Source of the DNA: Streptomyces xanthii
GTDB taxonomy: Bacteria > Actinomycetota > Actinomycetes > Streptomycetales > Streptomycetaceae
Direction: 5' to 3'
DNA length: 64,000 nucleotides
NCBI RefSeq assembly: GCF_014621695.1
Contig: NZ_CP061281.1
Span: forward strand, 1,488,001 to 1,552,000
The position numbers were made by a program, and so were the translations under genes. This document shows, piece by piece, positions 16,460 through 24,676 of the stretch (its first letter is position 1; each line of letters begins with the position of its first letter). The notes under the pieces were generated by a model that was not told the origin of the DNA, made no database searches, and saw nothing but the letters and a program-made list of their open reading frames with translations.

Positions 16460-17818
16460 TCACCTGCTGGGGGCTCGCCGCCACCCGTTCCGTCGCCCCC
16501 GCTTCAGGAGGAGTTCGGGCGGGAGGCTCCGGGCGAGGCGCAGCCGGCCACCGGGGCCGGCGGCCGCGCCGGGGTGGTCGTCCGGCAGGCCGGAGCGGAA
16601 GAGGCCGTGGTCGACCCGGCCCGCCGCGGCCTGTTCCAGTGCGTCGCGGAGCGGACCGGCGCGGAGCATCGCGCCCGGGCCGAGCAGGCCCTCGACGACG
16701 TCGAGCGCTCCGCGGACGTCACCGTGCCCGAGCCGTTCGCGTACGGCGGGCAGGGCCTCGGGCGTGCGGTGGACCGCGTCGATGGCGCGCAGGCAGGGCA
16801 GCGGCGGGCCGCCGAGCGCCACCAGGAGGTCCTCGCGGCGCAGTTGCTCGGCGTCGTGGTCGACGGCGGTCAGGACGCCGTCGCGCAGCGCGATCCGGTG
16901 AATCTCGCCGCGGCACTCGACGCGGTGCGGGTCGGCCGGTGCGGCGTCGGCGTCGTGCGGCAGCGCCGGCTCGGGCGGGGCGTACGGGTGCAGGGCCGCC
17001 GCGACCAAGGGGTGGAGGGCGTCGAGGGTGACGAGTCCGGCGCGCAGGAGGGACAGGTCCGGGGCCTCGTGGACGGCCGCTTCGGGGAGCGCGGGCAGTG
17101 CGGCGGCCTGGCGGGACGGCACGGCGTCGCGCAGCGGGCGGACCGTGGGGACATGGCTGTCGTCGGGGGCGACGAGTTCGAGCACGGCACGCCGGCGGGC
17201 GTCGAGCCGTACGGTGAACACCCCGCGCGGGCGGCCCGTGGCGCCGCGCAGCAGCAGTTCCGCCTCGGTGGCGAGGTCGGCCGGGGCGCGGGCCGCGAGT
17301 TCGGCGCTGCGCTCCGCGTCCCAGAGGTGGCGGTGCAGGTCGAGCCGGAAGCGGCGGTCGGGGTGCGGATGCGGGTGGTCGCCGAGCGGGGCGCCGCCCG
17401 AGCCCTCCCACAGCGCCAGGGAGATCCGCTGGCCCGCGTCGGCGCCGACCGGCATGGTCCGTGCGACGAGGTGCAGGGGCGGGTCGCCCGGTGCGCCGTA
17501 GCGGACGAGGGGGACGGTCAGGCCGGGGCGCAGCCGCCCGTCGGGGGCCATGCGGGGCAGGTGCCAGCGCAGCAGGTCCGGCGCGAGACGGCGCAGGTCG
17601 GCGCGGAGGCGGGCGGTCTGTTCGGTGCCGTGGCGACGGCGCACGGCGCGCAGATCGAGGTCGGGGTCGACGCGGGCGGCGGCGCAGGCGCCTGCCCAGT
17701 CGCCCGCACCGCGGCGTGCGGTGGCGGTCTCGATCATGGACGGTGGCACGGCGTAACGGCGTACGCGCTGCCACATCAGCAGGTGGGGTGGAATTCCGTC
17801 CGGGAGGTGATGTGCCAT
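16460..17818 (-). CDS. uncharacterised protein encoded with MoxR/VWA pair (452 aa)
   Basis: No family recognised. It begins MAHHLPDGIPPHLLMWQRVRRYAVPPSMI and is rich in Arg, Ala, Leu and Pro. The pattern of leucine-rich helices without membrane segments suggests a soluble helical protein. It is the first gene of a three-gene minus-strand unit with the MoxR ATPase and VWA/metallopeptidase, so it may be the substrate, an adaptor or the regulator. AAGGTGA (complement of 17827-17833) precedes the start. GTG 17824 would add two residues. Codon use equals its neighbours. Confidence 0.7.
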   Translation of the reverse strand: MAHHLPDGIPPHLLMWQRVRRYAVPPSMIETATARRGAGDWAGACAAARVDPDLDLRAVRRRHGTEQTARLRADLRRLAPDLLRWHLPRMAPDGRLRPGLTVPLVRYGAPGDPPLHLVARTMPVGADAGQRISLALWEGSGGAPLGDHPHPHPDRRFRLDLHRHLWDAERSAELAARAPADLATEAELLLRGATGRPRGVFTVRLDARRRAVLELVAPDDSHVPTVRPLRDAVPSRQAAALPALPEAAVHEAPDLSLLRAGLVTLDALHPLVAAALHPYAPPEPALPHDADAAPADPHRVECRGEIHRIALRDGVLTAVDHDAEQLRREDLLVALGGPPLPCLRAIDAVHRTPEALPAVRERLGHGDVRGALDVVEGLLGPGAMLRAGPLRDALEQAAAGRVDHGLFRSGLPDDHPGAAAGPGGRLRLARSLPPELLLKRGRRNGWRRAPSR

Positions 17819-18021
17819 CAGCACTCACCTTGCGTGGACGGTTCCCCCAATCGGTGCGAGGAGGTGTTCAGCATCGCGGGCATCGTAACCACACACGCGA
17901 TGATCTGTCAGTCGGGTTTTTCGCCGGACTCTTCTCCGGGGGCGGAGATCCGGCGGGGGCCGGTGCCTTGTCGTCGGCACCGACGCCCTCCGTGTTCTGC
18001 TTCCGTCCCGGTGTCGCGGCG

Positions 18022-19476
18022 TCAGTGCGCGGCGGCCGCCGAGTGCCCCGTGCGCTGTTCCGCGATGGCGTCGCCGGACTCCATCGGCGAGGTGACGTCA
18101 TCGGCGTCGCGGCCGCGTCCGAGGTGGTTGAACAGGATGTTGAGGACGACCGCGGCGACGCAGCCGGTGGAGATGCCCGAGTCCAGGATGATCTTCGCGT
18201 TCTCCGGGAACGCGTGGTAGAACTCCGGCTCCGCGATCGGGATGAGGCCGACGGCGAGCGAGACGGCGACGATGAGGACGTTGTTGTCCTTCTCCATGCC
18301 GGCCTTGACCAGGGTCTGGATGCCGCTGGCCGCGACCGAGCCGAACAGGACGACGCCGGCGCCGCCGAGCACCGGGCGCGGGACCACGGCGATGAGCGAG
18401 GCGGCCATGGGGCACAGGCCCATCAGGACGAGGAAGCCGCCGCCGGCGGCGACCACGAACCGGCTGCGGATCTTGGTCATGGCGACGAGGCCGATGTTCT
18501 GCGCGAAGGCGCTGCACATGAAGCCGTTGAACAGCGGGCTGATCGCGGTGCCGAGGGTGTCGGCGCGCAGGCCGGCGGCGATGGTCTTCTCGTCGGCGGG
18601 CCGGCCGACGATCTCACCGAGGGCGAGCATGTCGGCGGTGGACTCGGTCATCGAGACGACCATGACGACGCAGAGCGAGACGATGGCCGCGCCGGCGAAC
18701 TGCGGGGCGCCGAAGTGGAACGGGGTCGGGAAGCCGACGATCGCGGCGTCGCCGACCGGGCCGAAGTCCGTGACGCCGAACGGGATCGCGATGAGGGTGC
18801 CGACGACCAGGCCGAGCAGGACCGCGATCTGCTTGACGAAGCCGGTGGTGAAGCGGCGCAGCAGCAGCACGATGAGCAGGGTGATGCCGGCGAGCGACAG
18901 GTTCTTCATCGACCCGAAGTCGGATGCCGCGGGGTTGGGTCCCTGGGCCCAGCCGAAGGCGACGGGCATGAGGGAGACACCGATGAGGGTGATGACGGTG
19001 CCGGTGACGACCGGCGGGAAGAAGCGGACCATCTTCGAGAAGAAGGGTGCCGCGATGAATCCGAGGATGCCCGCGACGATCACCGCCCCGAAGATGATGG
19101 GCAGCGCGTCGTCCTTGTCCTTGGTGGAGGCGACGACGGCGAGCATGGGGGCGACACCGGCGAAGGTGACGCCGTTCACGAAGGGGAGCCGGGCGCCTAT
19201 CTTCCAGAAGCCGAGCGTCTGGAGGAAGGTCGCGAGGCCTGCCGTGAACAGGCAGGCGCCGGTGAGGAAGGTGAGGTCTTTCGGGCTCAGTCCGATCGCG
19301 GCGCCGACGATGAGCGGGGGCGCGACCACGCCCGCGTACATGGCGGCGACGTGCTGGAGGCCCGTGGTCGCCATCTTCAGCGGCGGGAGGGTCTCGTCGA
19401 CCGGATGTTTGGTCTGCTCCGCGCCCTCGGGTGCGGAGGTGGTGCCTTGCTTGGTGAACCTGGGCTTCGTCGCCAC
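18022..19476 (-). CDS. NCS2 xanthine/uracil-type nucleobase permease (484 aa), paralogue 1
   Basis: Inner-membrane cation symporter of the nucleobase-ascorbate (NCS2) family. About 12-14 hydrophobic segments, with family motifs AGVVAPPLIVGAAIGL, GARLPFVNG, MTESTADMLALGEIVGRP and GLRADTLGTAISPLFNGF. The last two contain the substrate-binding Glu of TM8 and the signature of TM9-10 (AFAQNIGLVAMTKIRSR). GTG 19476 has GGAGGAG 5 nt upstream; the longer frame reaches into the leader. It is the last gene of the urate operon and likely imports xanthine, urate or 8-oxopurines. It is a close paralogue of the 21152 gene. Confidence 0.9.
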   Translation of the reverse strand: MATKPRFTKQGTTSAPEGAEQTKHPVDETLPPLKMATTGLQHVAAMYAGVVAPPLIVGAAIGLSPKDLTFLTGACLFTAGLATFLQTLGFWKIGARLPFVNGVTFAGVAPMLAVVASTKDKDDALPIIFGAVIVAGILGFIAAPFFSKMVRFFPPVVTGTVITLIGVSLMPVAFGWAQGPNPAASDFGSMKNLSLAGITLLIVLLLRRFTTGFVKQIAVLLGLVVGTLIAIPFGVTDFGPVGDAAIVGFPTPFHFGAPQFAGAAIVSLCVVMVVSMTESTADMLALGEIVGRPADEKTIAAGLRADTLGTAISPLFNGFMCSAFAQNIGLVAMTKIRSRFVVAAGGGFLVLMGLCPMAASLIAVVPRPVLGGAGVVLFGSVAASGIQTLVKAGMEKDNNVLIVAVSLAVGLIPIAEPEFYHAFPENAKIILDSGISTGCVAAVVLNILFNHLGRGRDADDVTSPMESGDAIAEQRTGHSAAAAH

Positions 19477-19607
19477 TGCGGCTCCTCCGGTTGTTTTCCG
19501 GCACCGGGCTCTCGCCGGTGCTTTTCGCTTCATGGAGGTGGTGCATGGTGATGCAAGGTGCAAGGTGCTGACCGGTGTTCAGTTGTTGTGCGCCCAGGTA
19601 GTGCTGA

Positions 19608-19649
19608 CCGCCCCGGGAACGTGAGGCTTTGGGCCACGTTCCGGGGCGG
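19608..19649 (-). terminator. strong hairpin 1 in operon gap
   Basis: Arms 19608-19623 and 19635-19649 (CCGCCCC...GGGGCGG) with one bulged base. First of three successive stem-loops between the deaminase and the distal permease. Confidence 0.65.
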
Positions 19650-19650
19650 C

Positions 19651-19679
19651 ACCCGAGCTGCCCGCTCGGCAGCTCGGGT
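19651..19679 (-). terminator. strong hairpin 2 in operon gap
   Basis: Perfect 12-bp stem ACCCGAGCTGCC/GGCAGCTCGGGT with a 5-nt loop. It is separated from the flanking stems by only one and two bases. Confidence 0.7.
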
Positions 19680-19681
19680 CC

Positions 19682-19709
19682 CCGGTCAGGGGCCGTCCCC
19701 CCTGACCGG
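19682..19709 (-). terminator. strong hairpin 3, just after deaminase stop
   Basis: Perfect 11-bp stem CCGGTCAGGGG/CCCCTGACCGG with a 6-nt loop, 10 bp past the deaminase stop on the transcribed strand. No T run follows, so it may slow decay or partly stop transcription. Confidence 0.65.
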
Positions 19710-19719
19710 AGTCGGTGGA

Positions 19720-21105
19720 TCAGGCCTGCGCGACGATGCGCGCGAGGCGCTGGGCCTCGTCCCGCGTGGAGCGGGCGATGGCGTCCTCGTCGGCGTGCAG
19801 CAGGCGGCCGTTCTCGACGACCGGCTTGCCGTTGACGAGGGAGAGGGTGACCGGTGCGGCCGCGCCGAAGACGAGCGCGGTCACCGGGTCGGCGATCGAC
19901 GAGTGGGCCAGGGTGTCCAGCTTCCACAGGACGAGGTCGGCGAGCTTGCCGGCTTCCAGAGATCCGATCTGGGAGGCCCGGCCGAGGACCTGAGCACCTC
20001 CGTACGTCCCCAGGCGCAGGGCCTGGCGGGCGTTGAGGGCGGCCTCGCGGTGGGCGCCGAGGCGGTTGATGAGCAGCGCGTTGCGCAGTTCGGTGTGCAG
20101 TTCGCCCGACTCGTTGGAGGCGGTGCCGTCGACGCCGAGGCCGACGGGGACGCCGGCCGCGAGCATGTCGGGGACGCGGGCGATACCGGCCGCGAGGCGG
20201 GCGTTGGAGGACGGGCAGTGGGCGACGCCCGTCTTCGTCCGGCCGAACGCGGCGATGTCGGAGTCGTTCATGTGGACGCTGTGCGCCATCCACACGTCCT
20301 CACCGAGCCAGCCCGTCGACTCGAAGTAGTCGGTCGGGCCCATGCCGAACAGCTCGTGGCAGAACTTCTCCTCCTCGACGGTCTCGCTGCCGTGGGTGTG
20401 CAGCCGTACGCCGAGGCGGCGCGCCAACTCGGCGCCCTGCTTGAGGAGTTCGGTGGACACCGAGAACGGCGAGCAGGGGGCCACGGCCACCTGCGTCATC
20501 GCGTCGAAGGAGGCGTCGTGGTGCTTCTTGACGGTTTCCTCGGTGGCGGCGAGGGCGCCTTCGAGGGTCTCGACCGCGAAGTCCGGCGGCAGGCCGCCGT
20601 CCTTCTCGCTGCGGTCCATGGAGCCGCGGGCCAGGGTGAACCGCACGCCCATCTCGGAGGCGGCCCGGATGATCGATCCGGAGAGGTCGCCCGAGCCCTT
20701 GGGGAACACGTAGTGGTGGTCCATGGCGGTGGTGACACCGCCGCGGGCCATCATCGCGAGGGAGCCCTGCGCCGCCGCGTACGTCATCTGCTCGTCGATG
20801 CGCGCCCAGGTCGGGTAGAGCGCCACCAGCCAGTTGAACAGGTTGTGGTCCGTCGCCAGGCCACGGGTGATCCACTGGTAGAAGTGGTGGTGCGTGTTGA
20901 CCAGGCCGGGCGTGGCCAGGTGGCCGGTCCCGTCGATGCGGCGGACTACGTTCTCGAGGTCCTTCGGGGCCTGTCCCGCCCCGATGGACTCGATCCTGTT
21001 GCCGCTGACGACGATGTGACCCGAGGCGTACTCGGTGTCCTGTGCGTCGACCGTCGCGATCGCGACGTTCTCGATGACGATGCGGTCTGCCGAAGAAGGT
21101 GCCAT
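19720..21105 (-). CDS. 8-oxoguanine deaminase, amidohydrolase family (461 aa)
   Basis: Zinc amidohydrolase predicted to turn 8-oxoguanine into urate plus ammonia (TrzN/AtzB-like subgroup). Metal-binding His pair is in LVNTHHHFYQWITRG; others are in VRLHTHGSETVEEE (HxxxE type), WMAHSVHMND and LGVDGTASNES, whose Asp is catalytic. The HHHFYQWITR loop is what I associate with 8-oxoguanine or hydroxypurine deaminases. A guanine or atrazine-type aminohydrolase remains possible. ATG 21105 is followed by a typical composite-domain strand (DRIVIENVAIATVD). Being in the uricase operon, it would supply urate directly to the next enzyme. Confidence 0.85.
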   Translation of the reverse strand: MAPSSADRIVIENVAIATVDAQDTEYASGHIVVSGNRIESIGAGQAPKDLENVVRRIDGTGHLATPGLVNTHHHFYQWITRGLATDHNLFNWLVALYPTWARIDEQMTYAAAQGSLAMMARGGVTTAMDHHYVFPKGSGDLSGSIIRAASEMGVRFTLARGSMDRSEKDGGLPPDFAVETLEGALAATEETVKKHHDASFDAMTQVAVAPCSPFSVSTELLKQGAELARRLGVRLHTHGSETVEEEKFCHELFGMGPTDYFESTGWLGEDVWMAHSVHMNDSDIAAFGRTKTGVAHCPSSNARLAAGIARVPDMLAAGVPVGLGVDGTASNESGELHTELRNALLINRLGAHREAALNARQALRLGTYGGAQVLGRASQIGSLEAGKLADLVLWKLDTLAHSSIADPVTALVFGAAAPVTLSLVNGKPVVENGRLLHADEDAIARSTRDEAQRLARIVAQA

Positions 21106-21151
21106 GGTGCTTCCTTCATTTCGTGTGTGGCGATGTGGGCACGGCAGGACC

Positions 21152-22573
21152 CTAGGAGGATTTGAGTGCCGCGGTGGCGCTGGCGCTGCCGCGGGTGCCG
21201 AGATGGTGGAAGAAGAGATTCAGCGAGACGGCGACGAGTGCGCCGGCGCTGATGCCGGAGCCGAGCACGGTCTGCGCCCAGGCGGGGAAGTCGGCGTAGA
21301 AGCCGGGCGCGGCGAGCGGGATGATGCCCGCGCCGAGCGATACGGCCACCAGGATGATGTTGGAGCTGTCGTCGAGGCCCGCCTCCGAGAGGGTGCGGAT
21401 GCCGCTGACGGCGATGGACCCGAAGAGGACGATGCCCGCTCCGCCGAGGACCGGCATGGGGACCATCGAGACCACCGCGCCCAGCACCGGGAAGGCGCCG
21501 AGGATCAGCAGGGCGCCGCCGGCGACGGCGACGACGTAGCGGCTGCGCACCTTGGTGAGCGAGACGACGCCGACGTTCTGCGCGAAGGCGGAGGTCGGGA
21601 AGCCGCCGAAGACCGGCCCGAGGAAGGTGGCGAGGCCGTCGGTGCGCAGACCCCTGGTGATGGTCTTTCCGTCGCAGTCGCGCTCGCAGATCTCGCCGAT
21701 GGCGAGCATGCCGGCGCTGGACTCCGTCATGAGGACGAGCATGACCAGGCACAGCGAGATGATCGCGGCGGGCTGGAACTCGGGTGCGCCGAAGGCGAAG
21801 GGGGTGGGCAGCGCCGCGACGGGCGCCGACTTGAGGGCGCCGAAGTCGGCCATGCCGAACGGGATGGCGGCGAGGGTGCCGATCAACAGCCCGAAGAGCA
21901 GGGCGACTTGCTTGACGAAGCCCTTGCCGAACCGCTGGATGAACAGGATGACGGCGAGGGTGAAGCCGGCGAGCGCGAGGTAGCGCATGTCGCCGTAGTC
22001 GGCGGCGGTCTTGTCGCCGCCCTGGGCCCAGCTGACCGGCACGGGCATCAGGGTCACACCGATGAGGGTGATCACGACGCCTGTGACGAGCGGCGGGAAG
22101 AAGCGCAGGAGCCGGCCGAAGAACGGTCCGATGGCGAGACAGAAGACGCCCGCGACCATCACGGCCCCGTAGATGGCGGGGAGTTGGTCGCCCTTGGCGT
22201 TGGTCTCGGCGATGGCGAGCATCGGTGCGATGCCCGCGGAGGACGCGGCGTTGACGAAGGGCAGCCGGTTTCCGACGAGTCCCTTGACGCCGAGCGTCTG
22301 GAGCAGGGTGGCCACACCGGCGATGAGCAGGGACGCGGCGATCAGCCGGGTCTGGCCCGCGGTGTCGAGGTGGACGGCCTGGCCGATGATGAGCGGCGGG
22401 GTGACGACGCCCGCGTACATGGCGGCGATGTGCTGGAGTGCGGCGGGGACGAGCCGCGACGGGTGGAGCTTCTCATCCACCGGGTGGACCGCTTCGGCGG
22501 TCGCTGTGGTGCTTTCCGGTGGGGTGGAACACGGGCCTTCGGCTGCCGCCGGCCCTTGTGCTGGCACTGCCAT
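21152..22573 (-). CDS. NCS2 xanthine/uracil-type nucleobase permease (473 aa), paralogue 2
   Basis: Second nucleobase:cation symporter of the operon. Motifs parallel paralogue 1: AGVVTPPLIIGQAV, GNRLPFVNAASSAG, MTESSAGMLAIGEICERD and GLRTDGLATFLGPVFGGFPTSAFAQNVGVVSLTKVRSR. The carboxyl glutamate of TM8 (MTESS) is kept. About a dozen membrane helices. It lies between uricase (67-bp gap containing a hairpin) and the deaminase (46-bp gap). The two permeases differ enough in the binding region (for example NGFMCS against GGFPTS) to suggest different purine preferences; urate and 8-oxoguanine/xanthine are the obvious candidates. Confidence 0.9.
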   Translation of the reverse strand: MAVPAQGPAAAEGPCSTPPESTTATAEAVHPVDEKLHPSRLVPAALQHIAAMYAGVVTPPLIIGQAVHLDTAGQTRLIAASLLIAGVATLLQTLGVKGLVGNRLPFVNAASSAGIAPMLAIAETNAKGDQLPAIYGAVMVAGVFCLAIGPFFGRLLRFFPPLVTGVVITLIGVTLMPVPVSWAQGGDKTAADYGDMRYLALAGFTLAVILFIQRFGKGFVKQVALLFGLLIGTLAAIPFGMADFGALKSAPVAALPTPFAFGAPEFQPAAIISLCLVMLVLMTESSAGMLAIGEICERDCDGKTITRGLRTDGLATFLGPVFGGFPTSAFAQNVGVVSLTKVRSRYVVAVAGGALLILGAFPVLGAVVSMVPMPVLGGAGIVLFGSIAVSGIRTLSEAGLDDSSNIILVAVSLGAGIIPLAAPGFYADFPAWAQTVLGSGISAGALVAVSLNLFFHHLGTRGSASATAALKSS

Positions 22574-22594
22574 TGCTTTGTTCCCTCCGGTGTG

Positions 22595-22632
22595 GCGCGC
22601 CCCCGCCCACTGCGGGGCGGACGGGGGCGCGC
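22595..22632 (-). terminator. hairpin between uricase and permease genes
   Basis: Perfect 11-bp stem GCGCGCCCCCG/CGGGGGCGCGC, 8 bp after the uricase stop. It lies inside the operon, so it is probably an attenuator or an mRNA-stabilising 3' end rather than a full stop. Confidence 0.6.
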
Positions 22633-22640
22633 GCCCCGCG

Positions 22641-23573
22641 TCAGAGGTTGGTCATGTCGACCGGGATGCGCTGGTCGGCGCCGTCCCGCAGGATCGTGGC
22701 CTCGATGAGGCCGTAGGGGCGGTCGGCGGCCCAGTACACGGCACCGTCCTTCGCCTCGTTCTCCAGGCCGAAGGACGAGAGGTCCTGGCGGAAGTGGTGC
22801 TTGTTCGGCGCGGAGAAGCGGATCTCGTCGATCTCGGTGCGGTTGTTGATGATCCGCGAACCCATCTGGAAGAGGGTCTGCTGCAGCGAGAGCGAGTACG
22901 TCTCGACGAAGGCCTCGAGCATGTGCTTCTTGGCCTGGTCGTAGGACTTGTTCCAGTTCGGCGTGCGCTCGTCGGCGGACGTCCAGTTGTGGCGCCACCA
23001 CGTCGACAGGGACGTGGCGAGGATACGGTCGTAGTCCTCCTGGAGCGTCGTGTACTTGTCCTTGATGAAGCCCCAGAACTCCGAGTTGGTGGAGTTCATG
23101 ACGGTGAGGTCCTTGAGGCCGGAGAGGACCTCGAACTTCTCGCCGTCGTAGGTGATCTGCGCGAGGCGGATCTCCTGGCCCTTGCGGACGAAGGAGTGCT
23201 TGACCTCGTCGGCGCCGATGAACTTGGAGCCCGCGTCGGAGCCGGCGATCCGCTCCCAGGCGTACTCCTCGAGCCGGATGCGGGCCCGGTGGATGGACGG
23301 CTGGCTGTCGACGAAGTGCCGGGCGAGCTCGATGCCGTACTGCTCGATCGACTCGATCCCGTATTCCTTCGCGAAGGCGAAGCAGGTGTTCTTGGTGGTG
23401 TCCGTCGGCAGGCAGTTGGCGTTCGACCCGGTCAGGTGGACGTCGTCGAGGTCACCGCTGAGGGCGACCGAGACGTTGACGTCCTTGATGTGGTGGGTGT
23501 CGCCGTCCCGCGTGATCTTGACAACGCGGTTCTCCGCCTTGCCGTACTGGTTCTGGCCCAGGATCGTAGGCAT
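22641..23573 (-). CDS. pucL: urate oxidase (uricase), 310 aa
   Basis: Cofactor-free oxidase: urate + O2 + H2O gives 5-hydroxyisourate + H2O2. Two T-fold domains. Marks: GQNQYGKAENRVVKI with the catalytic Lys, NCLPTDTTKNT with the catalytic Thr, HFVDSQPSIHRARIRLEEYAWERI in domain 1, and the C-terminal FSAPNKHHFRQDLSSFG with the active-site His and conserved Asn. Length suits bacterial uricase. It is the third gene of the operon, 5 bp after uraH. The next two enzymes are encoded just upstream, so 5-hydroxyisourate need not decay spontaneously. Peroxide formation explains the shared operator with catalase. Confidence 0.97.
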   Translation of the reverse strand: MPTILGQNQYGKAENRVVKITRDGDTHHIKDVNVSVALSGDLDDVHLTGSNANCLPTDTTKNTCFAFAKEYGIESIEQYGIELARHFVDSQPSIHRARIRLEEYAWERIAGSDAGSKFIGADEVKHSFVRKGQEIRLAQITYDGEKFEVLSGLKDLTVMNSTNSEFWGFIKDKYTTLQEDYDRILATSLSTWWRHNWTSADERTPNWNKSYDQAKKHMLEAFVETYSLSLQQTLFQMGSRIINNRTEIDEIRFSAPNKHHFRQDLSSFGLENEAKDGAVYWAADRPYGLIEATILRDGADQRIPVDMTNL

Positions 23574-23578
23574 GTCTG

Positions 23579-23980
23579 CTAGCTCCCTCGGTAAACGGAG
23601 TAGCCGAACGGGTTGAGCAGCAGCGGCACGTGGTAGCGCTCGCCCGGGACGACGGCGAACGTGATCGCCACCTCCGGGAAGAACACCGCGGACGCGTCGC
23701 TGTCCCGATTCGCGGGGGCGTCCTGCTGCGCATCGGCTTGCTTCTTGGCGAAGTACGTCTCGGTGTCGAAGTCGAGGCGTACGTGGGTGGTGTCCGCCGG
23801 CAGGACCGGCAGGTTCTTGCAGCGCCCGTCGTCGTCCGTGGCCGAGGAACCGAGGGTCACCCAGTCGGCGTCCGAGCCGGAGCGCGCCGCGACGGTGACC
23901 GCGACGTCGACGGCCGGGAGGCCGAGGCTGGTGTCCAGGATGTGCGTGGACACGTAGGGGGCGGTCTTCTCGGTGCTCAT
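23579..23980 (-). CDS. uraH: 5-hydroxyisourate hydrolase (133 aa)
   Basis: Transthyretin-like protein that hydrolyses 5-hydroxyisourate to OHCU. Diagnostic ends are present: N-terminal STHILDTSLGLPA and C-terminal tetrapeptide YRGS. Catalytic His residues are expected at THILD and ERYHVPLLL. A short insert, KKQADAQQDAPANRDSDA, lies before the FFPEVAITF strand; it is longer than the usual loop. ATG 23980 shares one base with the uraD stop (TGATG), so the longer N-terminal frame, which runs back into uraD, is not the start. Confidence 0.95.
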   Translation of the reverse strand: MSTEKTAPYVSTHILDTSLGLPAVDVAVTVAARSGSDADWVTLGSSATDDDGRCKNLPVLPADTTHVRLDFDTETYFAKKQADAQQDAPANRDSDASAVFFPEVAITFAVVPGERYHVPLLLNPFGYSVYRGS

Positions 23981-24504
23981 CAGGCGTTCTCTCCTTGTTC
24001 CACGAGGCTCGTGAGGCGGATGCGGTTGATCTTGCCGAGTTCGGCGCGGACGATCTCCCACTCCTGGTCCGGCGTGTTCGCGATCCGGACCTTGAGCGCG
24101 TCGCGCATCTGCTCGCCGGTCAGACCGGTGGCGCAGATGAGGAAGACATGCCCGAAGCGGTCCTGGTAGGCCAGGTTGAGCTCGAGCATCTCCGCCTTGA
24201 GTTCCTCGGAGGCTCCGGCCATGCCCCGCTGCTCGCGGGACGAGGTCGGGTCGCCGGGCTTCGGGCGACCGATCGGCGGGTGACCCGCCATGGCTTCCGC
24301 GAGGTCCTCCGTGGACAGCTCGGCCATGGCGGCGTCACTGGCGGTGAAGAGGGTCTGAGCGGAAGCGAACGGGCGCTGGGCGATGATCTTGCGCCCCCAC
24401 GCCGATGAAGTGCACACCTCGTGGAGTTCGGCCTGGGCCGCGCTCTCGTCCGAGGTGTTGAACCGGGTCAACCCCCGCTGGGTGGCTGACGAACCTGAAG
24501 TCAC
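23980..24504 (-). CDS. uraD: OHCU decarboxylase (174 aa)
   Basis: Decarboxylates 2-oxo-4-hydroxy-4-carboxy-5-ureidoimidazoline to S-allantoin. The catalytic motif GHPPIG (HPxIG, His essential) is present, followed by SREQRGM and FGHVFLICATGLTGEQM, both family signatures. An all-helical protein of normal length. GTG 24504 follows GGAGG by 7 nt. It is the first gene of the uraD-uraH-pucL-permease-deaminase-permease operon and has its own promoter with an operator overlapping the -35 box. Confidence 0.95.
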   Translation of the reverse strand: MTSGSSATQRGLTRFNTSDESAAQAELHEVCTSSAWGRKIIAQRPFASAQTLFTASDAAMAELSTEDLAEAMAGHPPIGRPKPGDPTSSREQRGMAGASEELKAEMLELNLAYQDRFGHVFLICATGLTGEQMRDALKVRIANTPDQEWEIVRAELGKINRIRLTSLVEQGENA

Positions 24505-24543
24505 GGGACTGCCTCCGTGGCCTTGTGCTGGACGGGCTGCGGA

Positions 24544-24585
24544 TAGCTAACGCCCTCGGAAACACCACGTCAACAGTTTGTTGAA
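24544..24585 (-). promoter_or_regulatory. urate operon promoter with 17-bp operator
   Basis: On the minus strand: TTCAACAAACTGTTGAC (24585-24569) merges with -35 TTGACG (24573-24568), then 18 bp, then TAGCTA (24549-24544). TTAGCT with 17-bp spacing is an alternative -10. The 17-mer is identical to the second catalase operator, so one repressor likely blocks both promoters. Confidence 0.65.
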
Positions 24586-24602
24586 AAGTTGGTGTAACGA
24601 AA

Positions 24603-24631
24603 GACCGCCGTCCGATATCCGGACGGCGGTC
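24603..24631 (-). terminator. terminator of HTH_22 regulator pair
   Basis: Perfect 12-bp stem GACCGCCGTCCG/CGGACGGCGGTC with a 5-nt loop, followed on the minus strand by TTTCGTT. It separates the regulator transcript from the urate promoter. Confidence 0.75.
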
Positions 24632-24676
24632 GGGGCCTGCCGCGGCGGTCGCCGCATCACTCCAGGTCAGGCGGGG

